From positions 1 through 25,508 of the IMG/VR virus record IMGVR_UViG_3300042731_005760: 25,508 nt of DNA; one strand, 5' to 3'. The notes under the pieces were generated by a model that worked only from the letters and a program-made list of their open reading frames with translations, did not search any database and was not told the DNA's origin. Both the position numbers and the translations under genes were made by a program. The first letter of the stretch is position 1. Every line of letters begins with the position of its first letter. This stretch comes from a virus. Positions 13,524-21,332 of this stretch are shown in pieces.

Positions 13524-16500
13524 ATGTCAGTCCAACTTGGCAGCGCATACGGGGTAATCGAACTGGACGCCAGTGGCGTCGAGTCGGCCGTCGATAAAGC
13601 CAACTCTTCTCTTGGCCAGCTTGGGGGTGGACTGGCCAAAGTCGGCCTGGCCGCTGGAGCCGCATTGGTGGCCGGGGCCGCAGCTCTGGCTGGCGTGGCC
13701 GCGTCCGGCGTTAGCATGGCTAAAGACCTGGAAGCCCAAATGTCGGGCATCCAGGCCGTGATGGGCGCTACCGTCGAGGAAGCGGCCATGCTAAAGGAAA
13801 CCATCCTTGAGTTGGGTATTGACCCCGGCCTTAAAGTGACGACGCTGGAAGCTGCGGCCGCGGTCGAAATGCTCGGCCGTAACGGTCTCAAAACGCAGGA
13901 GATCCTGGACGGTGCGGCCCGGGCAACCGTCCTCCTGGCCAATGCGACCGGTGGCGAGTTTGGCCAGTCGGCCGACATCGCCACCGACGTCATGGCTCAG
14001 TTTAACTTCCAGGCCAGCGAGATGGAGACGGCCGTCGATGGCATCACCTCGGTTATCAACAACTCGAAGTTTACCATCACGGACTACCAATTTGCATTGG
14101 CGAATGCCGGCGGCGTGGCCGCATCTGTGGGCGTCGAGTTTGACGACTTCAATACCTCAGTAGCTGCAATTGCCCCATTGTTTGCCAGTGGCGCGACGGC
14201 CGGGGCCGGTCTTCAACGATTCCTGAGCGTTCTAAATCCGACGAGCAAACCGGCAATCAAGGCCATGCAGGAACTGGGCATCTGGACGGAAGAGGCCGGA
14301 AACCGGTTCTATGATTCTCAGGGCAACCTGAAAAGCATGGCCGAGATCGCCGGCATCCTGGAGGAGACCCTATCACCTCTATCTGAAGCGCAGCGCACAC
14401 AGGCATTGACGACGATTTTTGGTGCTCGGGCCATGCGCGTGGCCGTTGGTCTGATGAACACCGGGGAAGAGGGCTTCAGGAGCTTGCAGGAAACCATGGG
14501 TGATACGTCGGCCGCTGAAAATGCCGCAATCCGCATGGACAACCTTGCCGGGGCCATAGAAATCCTGATGGGCATTGTCGATACGGTGAAGATCCGGATC
14601 GGTGATACTTTCCTGCCAGTGTTAACGGACCTGGCCCGAGCAGCATCTGAATTTGTGAGCAAGCATAGTGACAAGTTTGTCGGCTTTTTCGAGAAGATCG
14701 CCGACGTCATTACAGCGTTTGTATCCGGCTCCCCGGGTGACTATCCATGGGAAGACATATTCCCGCCGTGGCTCGCCGGTCTGATGTACGAAATATCCGG
14801 CCTCGTGGAAGGCACGATGCAAGTTATCCAGGACATGCGAGACGGCGTGTTCAGCATCGACTACCCGTGGGAAGACGTGTTTCCTGAGTGGGCCGCCGAC
14901 ATCGCCTACAAGATAACGGACGCAATTAAGTTCTTTCAAGATCATGCAGAAGAGTTCGAGGCAGCTATTAAGGCCATTGGCGTTACGCTCGCCGCTTCCG
15001 GCATCGCCGCTATCGTGGTGACCATCGCCGGCGCACTGTTGAGCCTTATCAACCCGGTGACCATTGTCCTTGGACTAATCGGCCTGCTGGCCGCGGCCTG
15101 GGAGGGCAACTGGCTGGGCATCCGGGACAAAGTGCAGCCGATAATCGACGAAATTATTCCCAAAATCCAGGAGCTGGCTTCCAGCATCGGCGAGTTCCTG
15201 GGAGACGCGAAAGAGTTTGTCGGCGACTTCATTTCCCGCATTCAAGACGGAGAAGGGCCAATCGATGCCTTCCTCATTACGCTTGAGGCCTTCGGTATTC
15301 CTGGAGAAGCATTGGACAAAATCCGAGAGTTGGGCGAGATAGTCGGTTCCCTGGCCGAATATTTCAAGATAGTTGTCGAAGACGGAGACGCGCTAAACGA
15401 CTGGCTAACCCATTTGCCGGAGCCGATACAACCGCTGGTAGAATCCTTCGGCGAGCTTGTCGCCAAGATAAAAGAGGTCGGGGAGGGGATTGGCGAGTTC
15501 GTCGGCGACCAGGGCGCCAAAATTTCTGAATGGGTGGAAGAGAACCGGCCGCTAATCGAGGAGTTTGCACAGCGCATCGGTCTGATACTTGGCATTCTGG
15601 CGCTTGCATGGGCAAAAATCCAGACGGCCGCGCTCGGAGCCTGGGACGTTATCCTGCCAATCCTTGGAGGCTTGGTTGATTTAATCCTCGGGCTGGCCAA
15701 AACCATCATGCAGGTTGTGACCGGTGACTGGGAAGGGGCCTGGGAAACCATCAAGGAAACGGCCGTCAAGGTTTGGGAGGCGATTAAGGAAGCCGTTACC
15801 AATTTCGGCAATTGGGTCGCCGGTTGGTTCGGCACGTCGCTCGAAGGAATAAAAGAGACCTGGAGCGAAAACTGGGAACGGCTGAAAGAGATTGTCGGCC
15901 TCGCATGGGACAAAATCCGCCTTACAGTCCGGGCCAAATGGCGAGAGGTGAAACAGTCGATCACGGAGCCAATCAATAACCTGCTAAAAGAGTGGTCGAA
16001 TAAATGGGAGGTTATAAAAGCTCGGGTTGAGCGGGCTTTTATCCTGGCTAAGAACGCCATTATCAGGAAGTGGGAGGAGATCAGGACCGGGCTAACCGAT
16101 GGCGTCAAAATCTTCGTCGATGAATGGATAAAGAAATGGTTCATTTTGCGAACCAGGATCGCGCTGGCCTGGATTCAAGTCAAGATCGCCATTCTGAAGA
16201 AGTGGGACGAAATTGTCAGCTCTTTGGAAGGCAAAGTTGACGACGTGGTTAACTGGGCAAAAGAGACCTGGGAAAGCGTCAAGTCAACCATATCCGGGGC
16301 CTGGGACGGAATCAAGGCGCTACTGGAGCAAAAGGTACGCGAAATGTTCGAGGCCATGGGCCTCGACTACGACGAATACAAAGCGCGGTGGGAAGCTATT
16401 TGGGAAGATATCAAGCTCGTCGCCAGCACGGTTTGGGAAAACATCAAGACGGCCGTCTCTGAGAGAATCGCCGAGTTTATCCAGACGATAGTCGATTTCT

Positions 16501-18125
16501 TTGAGCCAAAAATCCAGTGGTGGGCCGATTTGTGGGAATCGTTCAAGTCCACGATAGGCGAAGCCTGGGATACCATTTCCACCAAAGTCAGCGAGGTTTG
16601 GGAGACCATCAGCACCACGATCAACGACAAGGTTACAACCGTCGTGGACTGGCTAACCGAGAAATGGGATTCCATCAAACAGTGGTGGCAAGAAACCTGG
16701 GACACGGTTTCCAGAAAGGTTAGCGAGGCCTGGGAGGCGATCTCCAGTAAAGTCAGCGAAGTCGTCGAATCCGTGCGCAGCACCATCGAGGAGAAGATAA
16801 ACGCCGCCAAAAATGCCGTAACTACGGCAGTTTCAAGCACCCGGGACACAGCCGGAGGTATTTGGGACGAAATCTCCGGCAAGGTCACTGAAATCTGGAC
16901 GGCTATTTCCAGTTTCATCACCACAACGGTCGAGACTATCAAGACGGCCGTCTTGGAAAAGATTGAGACAATCAAGACCGAGGCAGGACTCAAATGGATT
17001 GCATTCAAGACGAACGTCGAGACCATGTTCGGTGGCGTTGTGACGGCCGTCACCACTAAGATGAAAGAGGTGTATGACGCCATCACCGGCAAAATCCAGG
17101 AAGCACTTCAATGGGTGACTAATAACATCGAAACGGTTAAGCAGTTCGGCCGGGATCTGGTGCAGGGCGTGGTTGATGGTGTTGCCGAGAGTGCCGGGAA
17201 ATTGATCACCAAACTCACAAACCTGGCGGAAAGTGCATTGAAAGCGGCGAAAAAAGCGGTCGGGGCCGAATCGCCTGCAAAAGAGTTTATCAAGATCGGT
17301 GAGGCCACAATCCAGGGTTGGATCCTGGGTATGCTTGAGTTGGAGGATGAATTAGAGCGCACAGTATCCAGCATCGCCAACAAGATAATCAGTGTGGCGT
17401 CTTCCGTATCCAGTGCTGGGAAATTCTTTGCCAAGAAATACGAGAAGTCGGCTCTTGACCCCATCGCCGAGAAGATAGCCGAGTACGAGCAACAGCTTGC
17501 CAATTTGGAAAGATTCCTGGGGCAAAAGCAGGATAGTAGGAACGCAATCCAGCAAGAGTACAATCGGCTCCTCGAAGAGCGGAACAAGTTGGCGGAAGAG
17601 TACGAGGAAAAAGCGAAAAACATCGCCGAGTTTGAAAGACAACAGAGCCGCTTACAGTTCCTACAGCAACAAGTCAACCTGATACGCTCGATTCAGGACG
17701 CGGGCCTCGACCCGGCCGAGATCCTGGAGGGCTTGAATCTTGGCCTGGACGCCACCCTGCCGGAGCTAATTGAAGCGACATCCCGCTTCATTGGTGCAAT
17801 GGTGGATGAGGCCAATGATATTTTGGAGATTCAGTCGCCGTCGAAGGTATTCAGGCGCATTGGCGAGCAGAGTGTGGCCGGTTTCATTGAGGCATTGAAA
17901 CACGCGAAATCGGACGTGCAAAAGGTGACCGACCAGGCCATTGGCGGAGCTGTCCGGCCGGGAGTGACTATACCAGACCTTGCGGCAATGAGTGCGTTAG
18001 CTCCGGCAACCGGAGTTTACACCACACACGAGGGCAACAAAGCCTTGCACATTTACGGCGACGTGCGCCTCGAAAGAGTCGATAGCGGCGAGGATTTAAT
18101 CGAAAGACTTTTGGATCTGGATTAA
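13524..18125 (+). CDS. Tail tape measure protein
   Basis: 1533 aa, start ATG 13524 with GGGGA at 13513-13517. Residues about 60-370 are a TP901-type tape-measure core (AKDLEAQMSGIQAVMGATVE, FGQSADIATDVMAQFNFQAS, ALTTIFGARAMRVAVGLMN). A 40-residue tandem unit with DYPWEDIFPPW and DYPWEDVFPEW starts at residues 406 and 446. Hydrophobic stretches lie at about 485-535 and 685-735. From about 735 to 1150 Trp recurs every 7-15 residues in helices. Residues about 1311-1395 are a Gln/Glu coiled coil. Two SPAK/SPSK modules (ESPAKEFIKIGEATIQG; QSPSKVFRRIGEQSVAG) close the protein. It sets tail length and enters the host on DNA injection. Its last bases are part of a direct duplication. Confidence 0.93.
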   Translation: MSVQLGSAYGVIELDASGVESAVDKANSSLGQLGGGLAKVGLAAGAALVAGAAALAGVAASGVSMAKDLEAQMSGIQAVMGATVEEAAMLKETILELGIDPGLKVTTLEAAAAVEMLGRNGLKTQEILDGAARATVLLANATGGEFGQSADIATDVMAQFNFQASEMETAVDGITSVINNSKFTITDYQFALANAGGVAASVGVEFDDFNTSVAAIAPLFASGATAGAGLQRFLSVLNPTSKPAIKAMQELGIWTEEAGNRFYDSQGNLKSMAEIAGILEETLSPLSEAQRTQALTTIFGARAMRVAVGLMNTGEEGFRSLQETMGDTSAAENAAIRMDNLAGAIEILMGIVDTVKIRIGDTFLPVLTDLARAASEFVSKHSDKFVGFFEKIADVITAFVSGSPGDYPWEDIFPPWLAGLMYEISGLVEGTMQVIQDMRDGVFSIDYPWEDVFPEWAADIAYKITDAIKFFQDHAEEFEAAIKAIGVTLAASGIAAIVVTIAGALLSLINPVTIVLGLIGLLAAAWEGNWLGIRDKVQPIIDEIIPKIQELASSIGEFLGDAKEFVGDFISRIQDGEGPIDAFLITLEAFGIPGEALDKIRELGEIVGSLAEYFKIVVEDGDALNDWLTHLPEPIQPLVESFGELVAKIKEVGEGIGEFVGDQGAKISEWVEENRPLIEEFAQRIGLILGILALAWAKIQTAALGAWDVILPILGGLVDLILGLAKTIMQVVTGDWEGAWETIKETAVKVWEAIKEAVTNFGNWVAGWFGTSLEGIKETWSENWERLKEIVGLAWDKIRLTVRAKWREVKQSITEPINNLLKEWSNKWEVIKARVERAFILAKNAIIRKWEEIRTGLTDGVKIFVDEWIKKWFILRTRIALAWIQVKIAILKKWDEIVSSLEGKVDDVVNWAKETWESVKSTISGAWDGIKALLEQKVREMFEAMGLDYDEYKARWEAIWEDIKLVASTVWENIKTAVSERIAEFIQTIVDFFEPKIQWWADLWESFKSTIGEAWDTISTKVSEVWETISTTINDKVTTVVDWLTEKWDSIKQWWQETWDTVSRKVSEAWEAISSKVSEVVESVRSTIEEKINAAKNAVTTAVSSTRDTAGGIWDEISGKVTEIWTAISSFITTTVETIKTAVLEKIETIKTEAGLKWIAFKTNVETMFGGVVTAVTTKMKEVYDAITGKIQEALQWVTNNIETVKQFGRDLVQGVVDGVAESAGKLITKLTNLAESALKAAKKAVGAESPAKEFIKIGEATIQGWILGMLELEDELERTVSSIANKIISVASSVSSAGKFFAKKYEKSALDPIAEKIAEYEQQLANLERFLGQKQDSRNAIQQEYNRLLEERNKLAEEYEEKAKNIAEFERQQSRLQFLQQQVNLIRSIQDAGLDPAEILEGLNLGLDATLPELIEATSRFIGAMVDEANDILEIQSPSKVFRRIGEQSVAGFIEALKHAKSDVQKVTDQAIGGAVRPGVTIPDLAAMSALAPATGVYTTHEGNKALHIYGDVRLERVDSGEDLIERLLDLD

Positions 18126-18174
18126 AAATGGCCAGCAACATGCGACCGAGTACCTATGATTGTCATGCAATAAA
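18068..18174 (+). repeat. Junction duplication, copy 1 (end of tape measure + false start of next gene)
   Basis: These 107 bases align with 18175-18281 with 11 differences, ten of them transitions. Copy 1 supplies the real C-terminus of the tape measure (LERVDSGEDLIERLLDLD) and then a duplicate start of the distal tail gene (MASNMRPSTYDCHAIN). Confidence 0.95.
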
Positions 18175-18232
18175 CCTTGAAAGAGTCGATAGCGGCGAAG
18201 ACTTAATCGAAAGACTTCTGGATCTGGATTAA
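18128..18232 (+). pseudogene. Chimeric 34-aa ORF made by the junction duplication
   Basis: It starts with 16 codons equal in sense to the distal tail gene start (one change, Gly to Cys) and runs in frame into a second copy of the tape measure C-terminus (LERVDSGEDLIERLLDLD), ending at TAA 18230-18232. The start context is the same as that of the true gene at 18235, so it could be translated, but it is best read as a by-product of the duplication with no function of its own. Confidence 0.8.
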
Positions 18233-18281
18233 AAATGGCCAGTAATATGCGACCAAGCACCTATGACGGTCATGCGATAAA
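18175..18281 (+). repeat. Junction duplication, copy 2 (second tape-measure end + true start of distal tail gene)
   Basis: Second member of the 107-base pair. It repeats the tape measure terminus with four synonymous changes and carries the functional start of the distal tail gene at 18235. Ten of the eleven differences from copy 1 are silent in the frame that matters for each half. Confidence 0.95.
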
Positions 18282-20292
18282 CGACGGAAACAACTACGTC
18301 AGCACCGTGCTGAACTGGCCCGGTTTTGCCGACGCCAATCACTATGAGAGCGACCGGCCCGGAGCTATGCCTGTTTTGGGCACGATGTCCTATAAAGGGA
18401 TTAAGTTCGTCTTGCTCGTGGCCATTGAGAACGTGACCAGCGCTGACACGTTACGAAAGCAGCTCTCCCAGTGGTTTGATCCCAAAGGCGGCGATAGTAA
18501 GCAACTGGTGTTCACAGACAGCGATGGAGCCAGCAATCCCCGGTACCTGATGGTTCGGCCGTCGAAGATGATGCCCGTAGGCAATACCGGCCGACTTCAT
18601 TGGGCCATTACGCTGGTCGTTGACGGAGCCGGAGACATCGACGGCCGTCTTCGACGCACGACGACCGACACCTTGAACTGGAGCGTTACCAGTAACGGTG
18701 ACACGCAGGCAATTACGAACGACGGCGAAGACGACGCCTATCCGGTCTATAAAATCAAGCCGACCGCTTCCAAGACCGGTGACTATAACTACAGCCGCTG
18801 GTGCCCGATTCGTTGGCGCGTGTGGAATAAAATTTCCAACTATCCGACCGACATTGTTGACGCTGGCCTCGACACGGCCAGTTTAATCACGAATAACAAG
18901 TTGCACAGCTCCGGCCGGGACCTGGCCGTGTATGTGAACGGAAAAAAGGTTCCCCGGTGGATTGGGAATTTGAACACAGCTTCAAGCCGGATATGGGTGA
19001 CGCTCGATTGGGAAATGCCGGGCGAAGCCTGGTTAAGGGTTTCAATACCTGCGAGCGGCAGCATATCCGAAATAAGCATCAACCCCTTTGACCCGATAAC
19101 GGGCATTCCAGATTATCGGCCTATCATGAGCAGATTCCCATCCTCGGGCATTCTCATGATCGACAACGAAGCCTTCCAATACACCAGCAAAAATGATAAT
19201 AACGGCTATTTTTACGGCATCACCCGTGCAGTGCGAGGCACCAGCATGGCCGCTCATACCGGCTCGAATCTCCCCGGCACCCTGATTTGGGGCGTGCAGC
19301 ATGACATCACGATTGTCTATGACAATACCCAAATTACGAGCGACCCGATACAAAATGACGTAAAAAAACCACTTTTTGACCTGGATATGAGTACCAATGA
19401 TTTGTGGTTTTACACTGAGTTTGGCGACAACTCGGGCCAGCGACCGTATCAATGGGGTTTTATCCGTGACAGCTTGTGGGGCACACCCACGGCCGTGCAT
19501 TACACCAAAAGCCAGGATAAGGATATGCCAGCCGACCCGTGGGAAGTCATGGGTATTTATTTACGAAGCCATGATTCCTATGGCGTAGCACCTGACGGCC
19601 GCATCTATGACGGTGAAGCGCAATCTGCATGGATTCGCTTTTTCAATGAGGTAGGCATAAAAAGTTATGCCATTACTAGCGGCTACAAGATGAGGCCGAG
19701 CGGTGCATCGGGCACCTGGAATGCCAAGGCGTTTATGGCCGATGGTGGCCAGAATAGCCATGTAGATTACCTGATTCCAGAGCCAGGCCTACGTGATTCA
19801 TGGGAAGCATGGAGCCGGACATCGCCCACATTGCCAAAATGGACTTATTTTTTTAATACGACTCAGTTTTCACGGCACCCGACGACTCTTTACATCTATT
19901 CCCGGACGCCTAAACAAGATGAGTGGTATGTGGAGTTTGGCGATTGCACGATTAACCTCGACACCAACCGCACGCCGCTACTACACTTCCTGGGGCCTGA
20001 AATTTCCAGCCGGTACAACCTGGACGTCGTCATCGAAAACACGACCACGGGCGAGCAAATGCGCATCCAGTTCCCTATGGCAGTTGATGAAACGTTTGTC
20101 GTGGATACCGACAAAAAGCTCGTCTATTTTGCCGCAGATGGAAGCAATCAGTTTCAGGCCATGTCGTTACCGGACACGATCCGGCGAGATTGGCTCAAAT
20201 TACAGCCGGGAAGCAATACCCTGAAATACAACGAAGCTGGCGTCAGCACCGCAACCGTGACGGTCGAATGGGTGGAGCGATTCTATGATTAG
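18235..20292 (+). CDS. Distal tail protein (Dit) with large insertion
   Basis: 685 aa, start ATG three bases after the duplicated tape-measure stop. Residues 1 to about 150 are Dit-like (NWPGFADANHYESDRPGAMP, SQWFDPKGGDSKQLVFTDSD, ARMMPVGN-type turn, LHWAITLVVDGAGD). The last ~70 residues also fit (ETFVVDTDKKLVYFAADG, DWLKLQPGSNTLKYNEAG), so about 430 residues are inserted between the two parts. The insert holds a unit with LMIDNEAFQYTS and YFYGITRAVRGTSMAAHTGS, often seen in phage tail-tip proteins. A Dit hexamer joins the tube to the hub; inserts commonly carry host-binding domains. Its end overlaps the hub gene by 8 bases. Confidence 0.78.
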   Translation: MASNMRPSTYDGHAINDGNNYVSTVLNWPGFADANHYESDRPGAMPVLGTMSYKGIKFVLLVAIENVTSADTLRKQLSQWFDPKGGDSKQLVFTDSDGASNPRYLMVRPSKMMPVGNTGRLHWAITLVVDGAGDIDGRLRRTTTDTLNWSVTSNGDTQAITNDGEDDAYPVYKIKPTASKTGDYNYSRWCPIRWRVWNKISNYPTDIVDAGLDTASLITNNKLHSSGRDLAVYVNGKKVPRWIGNLNTASSRIWVTLDWEMPGEAWLRVSIPASGSISEISINPFDPITGIPDYRPIMSRFPSSGILMIDNEAFQYTSKNDNNGYFYGITRAVRGTSMAAHTGSNLPGTLIWGVQHDITIVYDNTQITSDPIQNDVKKPLFDLDMSTNDLWFYTEFGDNSGQRPYQWGFIRDSLWGTPTAVHYTKSQDKDMPADPWEVMGIYLRSHDSYGVAPDGRIYDGEAQSAWIRFFNEVGIKSYAITSGYKMRPSGASGTWNAKAFMADGGQNSHVDYLIPEPGLRDSWEAWSRTSPTLPKWTYFFNTTQFSRHPTTLYIYSRTPKQDEWYVEFGDCTINLDTNRTPLLHFLGPEISSRYNLDVVIENTTTGEQMRIQFPMAVDETFVVDTDKKLVYFAADGSNQFQAMSLPDTIRRDWLKLQPGSNTLKYNEAGVSTATVTVEWVERFYD

Positions 20293-21331
20293 GCCGCGCA
20301 CGCTTATCGGAGACCATTTCGGCCGCGTGCTGGCCGAGGTCAATCCCACGATGAGCACGCTTCAATGGAAGCTCAACGACGTGAGCAAGGTCAATCTTAC
20401 GATTTCGCGAACCGACCCCCAGGTCGTCGAGTACAATTTTCTCCCCGGCAATCGCATTTTCATTGAGCCTGGCAACGGCCTGCCTCCGTGGGGTGGCATC
20501 TTAGATCCGCCGGAGACCTGGACGGTTGACGAGCTGAAAACGACGGCATATTCGGGCGAGGAGGTTTTGAGGCACCGGCAAACGGATAGGGGCCGTTACT
20601 TCCTGGACGCTTCACCCGGTTTCATTTTCAGATCGGTGATAACGGAAGCGTTGGACAGGGCGCCGATGAATCTGGCCATTGGCACGGTCGAGAATGTGAA
20701 AAGCCAGCATAGTCCCGAATATCACTTGAAGGATTTACTGTATATCTGCCAGAACTCATTGGTACGAATCGCCGACACGGACTTTTGGGTGCAGCCGACC
20801 CTCGACGACGGCAAGATAAACTTCACAGCTCATTTGTACGCGTATCGTGGAGTTGAACGGCCGAACGTCGTCTTCATTGACGGCCATAACGTCGCTGATT
20901 TGAAGCTCAAAAGACAGGGGCCAATTGTCAACTCCTGGGATACGGCCGGTTCAGGAACCGGGTGGGGGGATACGGATAGGGCTTACTCGCACCGGGAAGA
21001 CGCCGCCAGCATTGCCAGGTACGGATTGCGGCAAGGCTCTTCGATACATGCCGATATTTTGTTACAGGGCACGCTCGACGAGACCACTGACTTTTTGCTC
21101 GACGAGACCAAAGACCCGCGGAACAGATGGAGCATGACTGTTACTGACACCAAACCAGCCGCGTTTGAAGACTATGACATCGGCGACGTTTGCCGGTTGA
21201 TCGCGCCAGATTTCGGCTGGAACGGGTTCGACGGTTACGTTCGCGTGCTCAGCCGGAATTACGACCCGCGTGACGACAAGTGCGCTTTAGTCGTCGAGGA
21301 TACGGAATTGTCACAGGTGCAGGAAGCGTAA
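20285..21331 (+). CDS. Tail hub protein, ReqiPepy6 Gp37-like
   Basis: 348 aa, start ATG 20285 overlapping the Dit stop by 8 bases. The order RVLAEVNPTMSTLQWKLNDV, FLPGNRIFIEPGNGLPPWGG, KTTAYSGEEVLRHRQTDRG, then LKLKRQGPIVNSWDTAGSGT and KPAAFEDYDIGDVCRLIAPD matches siphovirus Gp37-like hub proteins, which form the trimeric centre of the tail tip under Dit. Its length is close to the family's usual ~350 aa. No catalytic lysin domain is attached, so wall penetration would need the M23 enzyme or a factor outside the window. Confidence 0.8.
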   Translation: MIRPRTLIGDHFGRVLAEVNPTMSTLQWKLNDVSKVNLTISRTDPQVVEYNFLPGNRIFIEPGNGLPPWGGILDPPETWTVDELKTTAYSGEEVLRHRQTDRGRYFLDASPGFIFRSVITEALDRAPMNLAIGTVENVKSQHSPEYHLKDLLYICQNSLVRIADTDFWVQPTLDDGKINFTAHLYAYRGVERPNVVFIDGHNVADLKLKRQGPIVNSWDTAGSGTGWGDTDRAYSHREDAASIARYGLRQGSSIHADILLQGTLDETTDFLLDETKDPRNRWSMTVTDTKPAAFEDYDIGDVCRLIAPDFGWNGFDGYVRVLSRNYDPRDDKCALVVEDTELSQVQEA

Positions 21332-21332
21332 C

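Noticed and set aside
15242-16144. 300-aa minus-strand ORF opposite the tape measure gene
   Set aside because: Ser/Ile/Leu-rich shadow of the Trp-repeat codons; no ribosome site or family likeness, and it lies fully inside a certain + strand gene.
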